From: Clostridia bacterium
Lineage (GTDB): Bacteria; Bacillota; Clostridia; Christensenellales; Aristaeellaceae
DNA length: 64,000 bases
Direction: 5' to 3'
Assembly (NCBI GenBank): GCA_017464305.1
Contig: JAFUDS010000001.1
Location: 263,747-327,746 of the forward strand
Positions within the stretch are counted from its first letter, which is position 1, and each line of letters opens with the position of its first letter. Below are positions 45,525 through 53,812 of the stretch, in pieces. The notes beneath the pieces are model-generated. The model was given only the letters and a program-made list of their open reading frames with translations, had not been told where the DNA came from and did not search any database. Both the position numbers and the translations under genes were made by a program.

Positions 45525-46082
45525 TTACACCTCCATGATCTCCTTTTCCTTGGCGGCATAGATCACGTCTACGTCCTTAATCGCCTTGTCGGTAATCTTC
45601 TGCAGATCGTCCTCCGCCTTGTGCTGATCATCTTCCGTGATCTCGCTGTTCTTCTTCAGCTTCTTGATCTGCTCCATGGCGTCCCGCCGGATGGCGCGAA
45701 CGGCCACCTTGGCCTCCTCCGCCGCCTTGCTGGCCTGCTTGGTCAAATCCTTCCGGCGCTCCTCGTTCAGCTCGGGGAAAATCAGGCGAATCACCTTGCC
45801 ATCGTTGGAGGGATTCAGGCCCAGATCGCTGGTCTGGATGGCCTTTTCAATGGGCGTGATCATCTTCGGCTCCCAGGGAGCGATGATCAGCATCCGCGCC
45901 TCGGGCACGGAGATGTTGCCCACCTGGTTCAGGGGCGTGGGCGTCCCGTAATAATCCACCATGATCCGGTCCAGCACCTGGGGATTCGCCCGGCCGGCGC
46001 GCACGCTCTGCATATCCCGCTCGTATACCGCGCAGGTCTTGGCCATTTTTTCTTTTGCTGTATTCAATACCGCGTCTGTCAT
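45525..46082 (-). CDS. frr: Ribosome recycling factor
   Basis: Splits post-termination ribosomes together with EF-G. 185 residues, the standard length, with conserved RAGRANPQVLDRIMVDYYGTPTPL near 30-51 (in parts: RAGRANP and YYGTPTPLNQ) and RKDLTKQASKAAEEAKVA near 130. The start was set at the ATG with AAGGAGG nine bases upstream. First gene of the operon. In many Bacillota rpsB, tsf and pyrH precede frr; here they do not, and a diaminopimelate dehydrogenase gene lies upstream instead. Confidence 0.97.
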   Translation of the reverse strand: MTDAVLNTAKEKMAKTCAVYERDMQSVRAGRANPQVLDRIMVDYYGTPTPLNQVGNISVPEARMLIIAPWEPKMITPIEKAIQTSDLGLNPSNDGKVIRLIFPELNEERRKDLTKQASKAAEEAKVAVRAIRRDAMEQIKKLKKNSEITEDDQHKAEDDLQKITDKAIKDVDVIYAAKEKEIMEV

Positions 46083-46132
46083 ATTGTTCCGCCTCCTTCT
46101 CAGTTCAATTTCATCCGAAATCAACTGTCCCT

Positions 46133-46161
46133 ATTATACCCGTTTTCTCTCGTCTTGACAA
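46133..46161 (-). promoter_or_regulatory. Promoter of the frr-uppS-cdsA-dxr-rseP-ispG-polC operon
   Basis: Minus-strand TTGTCA (46156-46161) and TATAAT (46133-46138) with 17 bp between, about 50 bp before frr. Confidence 0.9.
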
Positions 46162-46275
46162 CCCACTTTCGCGGCTTTCTATCGAAAGGATGTTTGATCC
46201 ATTTCGCAGAAACAGCAGGCTGGCTGCCCCTTTGATTCGCAAGGGAAAATCCGATTTTCCGCGCTGATTTCGATG

Positions 46276-46306
46276 CAAAAAGAGGGCGGAAATCTCCGTC
46301 CTCTTT
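46276..46306 (-). terminator. Terminator of the dapA-dapB-ddh transcript
   Basis: AGAGG-A-CGGA pairs with TCCG-C-CCTCT, followed by TTTTT on the minus strand, directly after the ddh stop codon. Confidence 0.8.
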
Positions 46307-46316
46307 CGGCAATTGA

Positions 46317-47288
46317 TTACAGCAGCTTTTTCCGCAGCTCCTCGGGAGACAGCGGGCTCAGATCCGCCGGCGCTACATCAAACATGGTATGGCATCCAAA
46401 GATCTCCCGGCCATGCATTTTCGCCACCGCCCGGGCGCAGGCCAGCAGGACGGAGCCCGTAAATTCCGGATTGGAATCCAGCTTCAGGGAGAAGGAGAGC
46501 ACATGGCCGTTTTCCGCGCTGGTCTTGCCGCTGCGGATGACCTCGCCTCCGTGGGGCAGGGCTCCGTGATCCCTCGTCAGCTCCTCCTGGGACACAAATG
46601 TAACGGTGGTATCATAGTCCGCGAAATAGTTGGGCATCTCCTTGATGGTCTTTTCGATCAGGGCCAAATCCGCCCCTTCCTCCGCCACCACGTAGCACTC
46701 CCGCAGGTGCTTCTCCCGGGTGGTCAGCTCCGGCTGCTTTCCCGCCCGAACCTGGGCTACCGCCTCCGCCACAGGCACGGTGTACTGCCGGGCGTCCTTG
46801 ACCCCGGGAATGCGGCGAATGGCGTCGCTATGGCCCTGGCTGACCCCCCGGCCCCAGAAGGTATAATCCCGCCCCTCCGGCAGCACGGCGTTCATATACA
46901 GCCGGGCCAGGGAGAACAGGCCGGGATCCCAGCCGCCGCTGATCAGGGCGGTATGCCCCGTCTGGAAGGCGGCCTTGTCCACATTGGCGAAATGCTCCGG
47001 AATCCGGGCATGAGTATCGAAGGAGTCCACCACATTGAAAAGCCGGGCCAGGCTGGGCGTCATTTCCGGCAGATCCGTGGCGCTGCCGCCGCAAAGGATC
47101 ATCACGTCGATCTGGTTTTCAAAATCCGCCACATGGTCCACGGAGTACACCGGCGCGCCGGTGACGGTTTTCACGCTGGCAGGATCCCGCCGGGTGAACA
47201 CGCCCACCAGCTCCAGGTCCGGATTCAGGGCAATACCCTTCTCCACGCCCTTGCCCAGGTTGCCATAGCCGTAAATTCCGATTTTCAT
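46317..47288 (-). CDS. ddh: meso-Diaminopimelate D-dehydrogenase
   Basis: NADPH-dependent enzyme that converts tetrahydrodipicolinate directly to meso-diaminopimelate. The 323-residue protein begins KIGIYGYGNLGKGVEKGI, a Rossmann loop, and continues with FTRRDPASVKT and ALISGGWDPGLFSLARLY near residue 120, which match the family. GRGVSQGHSDAIRRIPGV near 150 is also conserved. With dapA and dapB directly upstream it completes a short pathway to the peptidoglycan cross-linker and lysine precursor. ATG with GGAG upstream; a terminator follows. Confidence 0.95.
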   Translation of the reverse strand: MKIGIYGYGNLGKGVEKGIALNPDLELVGVFTRRDPASVKTVTGAPVYSVDHVADFENQIDVMILCGGSATDLPEMTPSLARLFNVVDSFDTHARIPEHFANVDKAAFQTGHTALISGGWDPGLFSLARLYMNAVLPEGRDYTFWGRGVSQGHSDAIRRIPGVKDARQYTVPVAEAVAQVRAGKQPELTTREKHLRECYVVAEEGADLALIEKTIKEMPNYFADYDTTVTFVSQEELTRDHGALPHGGEVIRSGKTSAENGHVLSFSLKLDSNPEFTGSVLLACARAVAKMHGREIFGCHTMFDVAPADLSPLSPEELRKKLL

Positions 47289-47311
47289 TTTCCCTTTCGC
47301 TCCTTTATCCT

Positions 47312-48052
47312 TTATTCGCTTAGCAGATCCTTCATATCGTACAGCCCCGGCGCCTTCCCGGCCAGGAACAGCGCCGCTTTCAGGCTGCCATCCGCGAAAA
47401 CGCCCCGGCTGGCGGCCTCATGGGTCAGGGTCAGGGTCTCGTTCTGGGTGCCGATCATCACCTCGTGCACGCCGACGATGTTCCCCATGCGGATGGCATG
47501 GATGCCCACCTCCTCCTTCTGCCGTTTTCCCTGGCCGCTGCGCCCGGTCACCGCCCGGCTTTCGGGCCGCACCTCCTTCACCGCCTGGAAGAGGCTCAGG
47601 GCTGTGCCGCTGGGAGCGTCTAGCTTGCGGTCGTGGTGTTTTTCCACGATTTCCACCTCCGCGTCCGGATACAGCGCCAGGGCCTTTTTCACCAGATCCT
47701 GCAGCACTGCGATGCCCAGGCTGTAGTTTGCCGCCAGGAAGAGGGGAATCTCCTTCGCGGCATCTAGAATCGCCGCCCTTTCCTCCCCCGTCTGTCCTGT
47801 GGTGGCCAGCACCAGGGGCAGCTGCCGCTCCAGCGCGAAGGCCAACAGCTCCTTGGTCAGGCTGTGGTGGCTGAAGTCCACGATCGCGTCCGCCTCCTGG
47901 GTGACGCTTTCAAAGCGCCGCACGCAGTCCTCCCGGTCCTCGGGGATCAAGGGGTCCACCCCCTGCACGATCTCCACACCGGCCATCCGCTCCGCGGAAG
48001 CCCGCACCTCCCGGCCCATATGGCCGTCATATCCTACCAGGAGAATTTTCAT
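47312..48052 (-). CDS. dapB: 4-Hydroxy-tetrahydrodipicolinate reductase
   Basis: 246 residues. The N-terminal ILLVGYDGHMGREV is the dinucleotide-binding loop (Asp in place of the second Ala/Gly of the usual GxxGxMG); VDFSHHSLTKELL near 78, ATTGQTGEE near 101, and VEKHHDRKLDAPSGTAL near 150 with the catalytic His and Lys follow. The ATG used overlaps the dapA stop as TGATG; a GTG three bases upstream is the alternative. Second gene of dapA-dapB-ddh. Confidence 0.95.
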   Translation of the reverse strand: MKILLVGYDGHMGREVRASAERMAGVEIVQGVDPLIPEDREDCVRRFESVTQEADAIVDFSHHSLTKELLAFALERQLPLVLATTGQTGEERAAILDAAKEIPLFLAANYSLGIAVLQDLVKKALALYPDAEVEIVEKHHDRKLDAPSGTALSLFQAVKEVRPESRAVTGRSGQGKRQKEEVGIHAIRMGNIVGVHEVMIGTQNETLTLTHEAASRGVFADGSLKAALFLAGKAPGLYDMKDLLSE

Positions 48053-48933
48053 CACCCCTGCACCTCCTTCAGCGCCCGCAGCAGCTTTTCCTCGTTTTGC
48101 TTTTCCATAGGCACCAGGGGCAGCCGCAGCCGGTTTTCCCCGAAGCCCAAAGCAGCGCAGGCCGCCTTGGCGGGGATGGGATTGGTTTCCACCATCAGCA
48201 GGTTCATCAGCTCCAGCAGCCGCAGCTGCTCCGCCGCGGCCCGAGCGGTCTTCCCCCGGAACCAGGCCCGGCAGAGCTCGCTCATCTCCCGGGGAACCAC
48301 GTTGCTGGCCACGGAAATGACGCCTATGCCCCCCAGGCTCAGCACCGGCACCGTCTGATCATCGCAGCCGGAATAGACCGCGATCTTTTCGCCGCAAAGC
48401 TGCCGAATCCGCGCCACCTGGCTGATGTTCCCGCTGGCCTCCTTGATCGCCGCGATGCGGGGATGTTCCGCCAGCTGGGCCACCGTTTCCGGCTGCATGT
48501 TCAGCCCCGTCCGCCCGGGCACGTTGTATAGAATGCAGGGCCGGCTGCTGGCGTCAGCAATGGCCTCGAAATGCGCCACCAGGCCCCGCTGGGTGGTTTT
48601 ATTATAGTAAGGGGTCACCAACAGCACGCCATCCGCCCCCAGATCGCAGGCCAGCTTCGTCCGGTCGATGGCCTTCCGGGTGTCGTTGGCGCCGCTGCCC
48701 GCGATGACCGGCACGCGGCCCGCCACCTGGCGAAGGGAGAAGGCGATCAGGCCTTCATACTCCGCCTCCGTCAGCACGGAGCCCTCCCCTGTGGTTCCGG
48801 CAACGATGAGGGCATCCACCCCATTTTCGATTTGAAATTCGATCAGCCGGGCAAAGGCTGCTTCGTCTACGCCACTTGCTGTAAACGGCGTAATCAGGGC
48901 GGTCCCCACCCCGCGGAAAAGGCATTCCTTCAT
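48052..48933 (-). CDS. dapA: 4-Hydroxy-tetrahydrodipicolinate synthase
   Basis: Condenses pyruvate and aspartate semialdehyde, the first committed step to lysine and diaminopimelate. 293 residues, TIM-barrel: AGTTGEGSVLTEAEY near 44, the catalytic Tyr in YNVPGRTGLNMQP near 133, and the Schiff-base Lys in IAAIKEASGNISQV near 161. It starts the operon, after a promoter 35 bp upstream. Confidence 0.96.
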   Translation of the reverse strand: MKECLFRGVGTALITPFTASGVDEAAFARLIEFQIENGVDALIVAGTTGEGSVLTEAEYEGLIAFSLRQVAGRVPVIAGSGANDTRKAIDRTKLACDLGADGVLLVTPYYNKTTQRGLVAHFEAIADASSRPCILYNVPGRTGLNMQPETVAQLAEHPRIAAIKEASGNISQVARIRQLCGEKIAVYSGCDDQTVPVLSLGGIGVISVASNVVPREMSELCRAWFRGKTARAAAEQLRLLELMNLLMVETNPIPAKAACAALGFGENRLRLPLVPMEKQNEEKLLRALKEVQG

Positions 48934-48966
48934 GCCGAACGCACCCCCTTGGGAAAATTCCCCCGC

Positions 48967-48996
48967 ATCTTACCCTATGAACCCCAGCTCCGTCAA
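48967..48996 (-). promoter_or_regulatory. Promoter of dapA-dapB-ddh
   Basis: Minus-strand TTGACG (48991-48996) and TAAGAT (48967-48972), 18 bp apart. Confidence 0.75.
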
Positions 48997-49029
48997 GGAA
49001 AATACAAAGCAAATACCTTCCTTCACGGA

Positions 49030-50214
49030 TCAGGTTTTCCGCAGCATCACCTTCCGGAAAGCAGAAATGGCCACCCGATAGGGCACGGGCCGCAGGGCCT
49101 GATCCGCTTCCTTCAGCTTTTCCCGAATCGGAATCGACTGGGGGCAATGCTTCTCGCATTTTCCGCATCCAATGCACTGGCTGGCAAAGGAGGGCTCTCG
49201 GGTCAGGCCCACGGTCTGGACAAACTCCTTCCGGCCATTGAACTTAGACTCGATATACATGGTGTTATAGCAGCGGAAGATGCCGGGAATATCCACGCCC
49301 TTCGGGCAGGGCATGCAATATCTGCATCCGGTGCATCCCACCTTTTCGGAGGCGCGAATGGCCTTGGTGACCTGGTCAATCACCTGCAGGTCTTTTTCCT
49401 CCAGGCTGCCCGGCAGGGTTTCCTCCGCCACCCTGCAGTTTTCCCGCACCATCTCCAGGGAATTCATGCCGGACAGCACCACCGACACCTCCGGCTGGTG
49501 ATACAGCCAGCGGAAGGCCCATTCCGCCGGGGACCAGTTTCGTCCACTGTCCCGCATGATCCTCTCCGCTTCCGCCGGCAGCATGTTAACCAGCTTTCCG
49601 CCCCGGAGGGGTTCCATGATGACCACCGGAATCCCCCGGGCGGCCGCCGCCTGCAGGCCAATCCTTCCCGCCTGGGAAACCTCATCCAGATAGTTGTATT
49701 GAATCTGGCAAATATCCCAATCGTAATCCTCCAGAATTCGGAGGAAATGGTCTGAATCTCCATGGAAGGAGAAGCCGATTCTCCGAATGGCCCCGGATGC
49801 CTTTTTCTCCGCAATCCAGTCCAGAATGCCGATCTTCTTCAGCTTCTCCCACATGGCCACGTCGGTCAGGTGGTGCATCAGATAAACATCCACATAGTCC
49901 GTCCGCAGGCGGGTCAGCTCCTCCTGGAAATATTTGTCGATGGCCGCTCTGTTGCCAATCAGGTACTGGGGCAGCTTGGTGGCAATGAGCACCTGGGATC
50001 GGATGCCGTTCCGCTCCAGGATCTCCCCCAGGGTGGCTTCGCTGTCCGGATAGATATACGCGGTGTCGTAGTAGTTGACGCCCTGGTGAAAGGCTTCCAT
50101 GATTTCCTTTTCCGCCTTCTCCAGATCGATGCCGCTCCCCTTCCGGGTAAACCGCATGCATCCAAAGCCCAGCAGGGAAAGCTCCTGCCCTTCCCGATCC
50201 TTTCGATACTGCAT
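49030..50214 (-). CDS. Aldo/keto reductase with C-terminal 4Fe-4S ferredoxin domain
   Basis: 394 residues. The N-terminal TIM barrel (about 1-280) has GFGCMRF, YYDTAYIYPDSE with the catalytic Asp and Tyr near 50-55, and an HHLTDV segment with the catalytic His near 115. The C-terminal tail holds CTGCRYCMPCPKGVDIP and CIGCGKCEKHCPQSIPI, two cysteine clusters for iron-sulfur centres. It has the same architecture as the partial gene at the left edge of the window. Substrate unknown. It follows the ECF S component gene by 67 bp on the same strand and could be part of that transcript. ATG with AAAGGAG upstream. Confidence 0.92.
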   Translation of the reverse strand: MQYRKDREGQELSLLGFGCMRFTRKGSGIDLEKAEKEIMEAFHQGVNYYDTAYIYPDSEATLGEILERNGIRSQVLIATKLPQYLIGNRAAIDKYFQEELTRLRTDYVDVYLMHHLTDVAMWEKLKKIGILDWIAEKKASGAIRRIGFSFHGDSDHFLRILEDYDWDICQIQYNYLDEVSQAGRIGLQAAAARGIPVVIMEPLRGGKLVNMLPAEAERIMRDSGRNWSPAEWAFRWLYHQPEVSVVLSGMNSLEMVRENCRVAEETLPGSLEEKDLQVIDQVTKAIRASEKVGCTGCRYCMPCPKGVDIPGIFRCYNTMYIESKFNGRKEFVQTVGLTREPSFASQCIGCGKCEKHCPQSIPIREKLKEADQALRPVPYRVAISAFRKVMLRKT

Positions 50215-50281
50215 CTGCCGCAGCTCCTTTCTATCAACATCGTTTTGATTTGCCGGGAGACCGTCCTCCGCTCCCGCCGGA

Positions 50282-50845
50282 TTATGCTTTGTTCAGGGAA
50301 AGCCCTGCCCGCTCCATGGCGATGACCAGGATGGGAATCAGCACCAGCTGCAGGATGATGCCAGGAATGGCGTTGGTCACAGCTCCCGCCAGGAACAGGG
50401 CCCAGGTAAAGCTGCTGCCCGTCAGCCCGGCCAGGATCAGCCGCACCGTTCCCCAGACGATTCGCCCCACCACCATGGCGATCAGCAGCGCCGCGTAGGT
50501 AGCGCCCTTGGTCTTCGGCAGCACCTGCCGCAGCCACCCCGCCATGGCTCCATATACCGCCAGCTCAAAGGCCATGGACACCGCCCCGGGGAACATGGCC
50601 GGCATGCCGAAGAGCACGGACCTCAGCAGCGGTGCAATAAAGCCCACTGCCAGCCCCCAGGGCCATCCGCACATGAACCCGCACAGCAGGGCCGGAATGT
50701 GCATGGGGCACAGGGCGGAGCCGATCTCCGGAATCTGGCCCGTGATGAAGGGCAGCACCAGCGCGATGGCTAAAAACAGGGCCGCGTAGGTCAGCTTCCG
50801 CACCTGCAGGGAGGTCATTTTCCGTTCCTTCTTTGTTGTACTCAT
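50282..50845 (-). CDS. ECF transporter S component (substrate unknown)
   Basis: 187 residues with about six hydrophobic helices and a basic, short N-terminus; TYAALFLAIALVLPFI as first helix and CPMHIPALLCGFMCGWPWGL between helices 1 and 3 are typical of S components of energy-coupling factor vitamin transporters. The S component binds the substrate and docks on a shared T/A1/A2 module, which is not encoded here. The start overlaps the DUF3842 stop by ATGA. Which vitamin or metabolite it takes up cannot be told. Confidence 0.87.
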   Translation of the reverse strand: MSTTKKERKMTSLQVRKLTYAALFLAIALVLPFITGQIPEIGSALCPMHIPALLCGFMCGWPWGLAVGFIAPLLRSVLFGMPAMFPGAVSMAFELAVYGAMAGWLRQVLPKTKGATYAALLIAMVVGRIVWGTVRLILAGLTGSSFTWALFLAGAVTNAIPGIILQLVLIPILVIAMERAGLSLNKA

Positions 50846-51261
50846 TCTTGCTCCTTTCCAACGATCCGCTGGATGTGGTCCATGGCGTCCTCTAAAATCG
50901 CGGCGGAACCCTTTACAACCCCCGCCACATAGGTGTTACACAGGTTCATGGGAATCAGCACCCGATAGGCCGGGCTGGAGGCCACCGCATTGGCCATGGC
51001 AGGCGAAATCTCCCCCATCATGGCGTCCGCCGTGGCGATGCCAAAGGGGCCGACGATGATCTGGGCCCATCGACAGGCTACGATCACCGCATTTTCCCCC
51101 GTGGCCAGATGATTGGCGCATCCGGAGTTCATCATGTTCTCCGTGGCCATGCTGTTAGTACCCACGGCGGTGATCTCGGCGTCGGGGCAGACCTTCCGGA
51201 TGCTTTCCACCAGCTTCCGGCCCAGCTTTCCGCCCTGCCCATCGATGACAAGAATATTCAT
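50842..51261 (-). CDS. DUF3842 family protein
   Basis: 139 residues, soluble, beginning NILVIDGQGGKLGRKLVESI, a Rossmann-like nucleotide-binding loop. The middle part (GTNSMATENMMNSGCANHLATGE, given in parts: GTNSMAT and GCANHLATGENA) and VGPFGIATADAMMGEISP are typical of DUF3842, a family without known function found mainly in Clostridia. It overlaps both neighbours by ATGA. The pairing with an ECF S component suggests a role in sensing or handling the transported compound; this is inference. Confidence 0.87.
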   Translation of the reverse strand: MNILVIDGQGGKLGRKLVESIRKVCPDAEITAVGTNSMATENMMNSGCANHLATGENAVIVACRWAQIIVGPFGIATADAMMGEISPAMANAVASSPAYRVLIPMNLCNTYVAGVVKGSAAILEDAMDHIQRIVGKEQE

Positions 51262-52292
51262 GTCGCTCCTCCTTGATAATAATAGATGCCCGCGGGCAGC
51301 GACCCCGTCGCTTCCTCCCATAGCTGTTCCAAAGCCTCCGCCAGGTCCACGTCCCCCATCAGCTCCGGCTGGGATGCCTTGGCGATGGCCAGCATGGCCA
51401 CCATCTGAAGATAGGGGGCTCCCATCAGCTCCTCGGACAGCAGGAGGATTTTCCCGTCCCGAACCGCGCTAATTTCGCTCCAGCCTGCCCGGCGGGCCAG
51501 GCTCTTGCAAAGGGCCCGGGCTCCGCCTTCGGAGTAAACGCCGCTGCCCAGTACGCTGCCATCCACCATCTTGACGATGACCTCCGGATTCTTCCGGGCT
51601 ACCCAGCCGTCGTCCACCTTCAGGTTTTCCGCCAGCAGCCGGGAAGAAACATCATAAGCCCCAGCGTTTAATATCAGGACATGCTCCGGGGAGGTTTTGA
51701 ACACCGTCACATGGTCCTCCGCCGTTTCCCAGTACACATTGACCCGCTTGCATTCAAACAGGGACCCCATCCGCTCTGCCAGCAGCACGGTGTAATAGGT
51801 CAGGGCGGAATCCGCTTCCTCCCCCTCCGGGTCCACTCCCCTTTGGTCCGCTTCCAGGGCGGCTACCGTTTGGGTCGCCGCCTGCTCCGCTTCATCGTCG
51901 GTTTGGTCCCCGCTGGCCGGAGCCTCCTCTGCCTGGAAGGGCGCGCCAGCACCCTCCCCCTGGCTCTCCAGGGGATGCTCCGCTCCGGGGAGGATCTCCG
52001 CCGACGCCTGCTCACCATATTCTTTTCGAGACGCCTCCGGATTCTCCTTTGTTTTGGCTTTGCTTTTCTCTGTTTCTCCCAAAGTCGAGCTCTCTCCTTC
52101 GCCGGAGGCTTCTGTCTCTGCCGCTTCCACCTTTTCCAGTTCGCCCATTTCTTCCCCAGGGCCCTTCGTTTCCACGCCGGTCAGGGCCGCCGCTTCCGGG
52201 CTTTCCCGGCCCATCTCCCGGGTCCGGCATCCCGTCATCGCCAGCAGCAACCCCAGCAGCAACGCCAGGAGTAGAATATTTTTTTTGCTCAT
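51258..52292 (-). CDS. Lipoprotein with C-terminal half of a periplasmic binding-protein fold (tentative)
   Basis: 344 residues. The signal peptide ends in a lipobox LLAMTGC (Cys near 21), followed by about 150 residues rich in Glu, Ala, Ser and Gly that look disordered. The C-terminal ~170 residues resemble the second lobe of type III (FepB/BtuF-like) binding proteins: ARKNPEVIVKMVDGS, RRAGWSEISAVRDGKILLLSEE and AMLAIAKASQPELM. The first lobe appears to be missing. The start overlaps the upstream stop by ATGA and lies in a five-gene coupled set with an ECF S component. A substrate-capturing or scaffolding role is inference. Confidence 0.6.
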   Translation of the reverse strand: MSKKNILLLALLLGLLLAMTGCRTREMGRESPEAAALTGVETKGPGEEMGELEKVEAAETEASGEGESSTLGETEKSKAKTKENPEASRKEYGEQASAEILPGAEHPLESQGEGAGAPFQAEEAPASGDQTDDEAEQAATQTVAALEADQRGVDPEGEEADSALTYYTVLLAERMGSLFECKRVNVYWETAEDHVTVFKTSPEHVLILNAGAYDVSSRLLAENLKVDDGWVARKNPEVIVKMVDGSVLGSGVYSEGGARALCKSLARRAGWSEISAVRDGKILLLSEELMGAPYLQMVAMLAIAKASQPELMGDVDLAEALEQLWEEATGSLPAGIYYYQGGAT

Positions 52293-53812
52293 GCGTATAA
52301 ACACTTCCCATACTTTAGCTGGAGCTTCTGCTTCCAATCCGCCCGGGCTAGCAGCCATCCCTCCGTTTTCTCCAGCAGCGCCAGGGCCTGCCGCCGCTGT
52401 TCCTCCGTCATGGGATGGTCGCTGTAGGCCGCCTCCTCGAACAGCTGGGCGCAGGCTTCGAATTGCCGGGCGTAGCCCGCCGGCAGCTCCGGGGAGAGCG
52501 CGTCCGCCCAATGGACATAGGGCAGATTGCTCGCCGCTCCATGGCCTGTTGCTTCCAGCCAGGCCACCACGTGCTGAAAAATGGCGCAGATGGCTTCACT
52601 AATGTTTTCAGATGTGAACACCCCTCGCGCCGCCAGGGCCCTGGCCCGCCGGGCGTTCATCCACAGGAAGGGAACAAAGGGCAGAATCACCAGCGCCATG
52701 GCCAGCAATAGCAGCAGGATAATCCGCAGATAATTCACCCAGTGGGGCAGGGAGATCTGCTCCTCCTCCACCGTTTCCAGCCGGTAGGCTTGATCCTCCC
52801 GGGCTTCCTGATCCCCGGGCTGCAGGGCCATGGTGCGGGCATGCCGGGTTTCGTTTTCGCCGGACCCGCTCTCCGATACCGGATTCACGAATTGCTCCGC
52901 CCTCTGGCTGAGCCAATCCCGGGCCTGCTCCGAAGCCGCTTCCGTTACCCCGTCCACCCCGGGATACAGCAGCCACACCGCCAGAGACACCAGGCCGATC
53001 ACCGCCAATATTCTCCCCGCCTGCCGCGGATTCCACTCCGGCAGCACCATCCACAGGGCAAACAGCGCGAAGAGCGGCACCTGAATCCAGGCTGGAAAAG
53101 CCAGGCCGAAATAAACCTGGAAGGCCACACAGGCCGCAGCTGCCCCCAGTGCAGGCGCTTTCCTTTTCGAAAGAACGATAGCCCCCAGCGACGCTGCCCC
53201 TGCCAGGCTCAGCAGCAGCGTCGCCAGCCCGACGCTCTGCTCCTCCGCCATCGGGAAGCGAGTGTATACATAGGTGTTTACCCCCTCGCTGACCTCAAAC
53301 AGCCGGTTTAGGAGCGCCTGGGTCCCGCGCCAGGCTTCCGGAATCAGGAAAAGCAGCAGCAAAGCCAGTCCCGCGACGATGGCACAGGCTCCCGACCACC
53401 CATTTCGTTTTCGGAAAGAAGCGCTTGTTTCCTCCAAAACCGAGTGTTCCGCCCGCGCCTCCTCCCAGGCCGCTTCCCGGCCGTTTTCCCGAATCAACAG
53501 CTCCTCCCGCTTGGCAGAGAGCTTCCAGTGGATGCGATTCACAGGATCCCCGGGCATATAAGCCCGAATCTCCCCCGGCTCCTCTTCCTCCTGGAACCGG
53601 GCTTGAGATTCTAAAATCACTTCCTGCGTCCAGGCTTTCCGGGGCTTCCTTCGCCCCTCCGCCGGACGGAACAAGGCCCGCCGCAGGAAAGGGAGCAGCG
53701 GAGCCAGCAGGGTGCAGATCAGCACCACACGGCTGCCGGCATTGTTCTCAAAGAAATAGAGCCCCAAGGCCAGCAGCACCCACAGGCCGTACCCAATTCC
53801 CCGCCGTCTCAT
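52289..53812 (-). CDS. DUF58 / TgpA-like membrane protein
   Basis: 507 residues. Two N-terminal helices are followed by a DUF58 signature EIRAYMPGDPVNRIHWKLSA near 78-98, then a run of about five more helices, an extracytoplasmic stretch (about 290-360), another helix, and a C-terminal cytoplasmic domain reminiscent of DUF4129 (YARQFEACAQLFEEAAYSD). In typical MoxR loci DUF58 and the transglutaminase protein TgpA are separate genes; here the DUF58 motif is joined to a TgpA-like scaffold with no visible transglutaminase Cys-His-Asp. The ATG overlaps the moxR stop (ATGA) and the next start overlaps its stop (ATGA). Confidence 0.75.
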   Translation of the reverse strand: MRRRGIGYGLWVLLALGLYFFENNAGSRVVLICTLLAPLLPFLRRALFRPAEGRRKPRKAWTQEVILESQARFQEEEEPGEIRAYMPGDPVNRIHWKLSAKREELLIRENGREAAWEEARAEHSVLEETSASFRKRNGWSGACAIVAGLALLLLFLIPEAWRGTQALLNRLFEVSEGVNTYVYTRFPMAEEQSVGLATLLLSLAGAASLGAIVLSKRKAPALGAAAACVAFQVYFGLAFPAWIQVPLFALFALWMVLPEWNPRQAGRILAVIGLVSLAVWLLYPGVDGVTEAASEQARDWLSQRAEQFVNPVSESGSGENETRHARTMALQPGDQEAREDQAYRLETVEEEQISLPHWVNYLRIILLLLLAMALVILPFVPFLWMNARRARALAARGVFTSENISEAICAIFQHVVAWLEATGHGAASNLPYVHWADALSPELPAGYARQFEACAQLFEEAAYSDHPMTEEQRRQALALLEKTEGWLLARADWKQKLQLKYGKCLYA

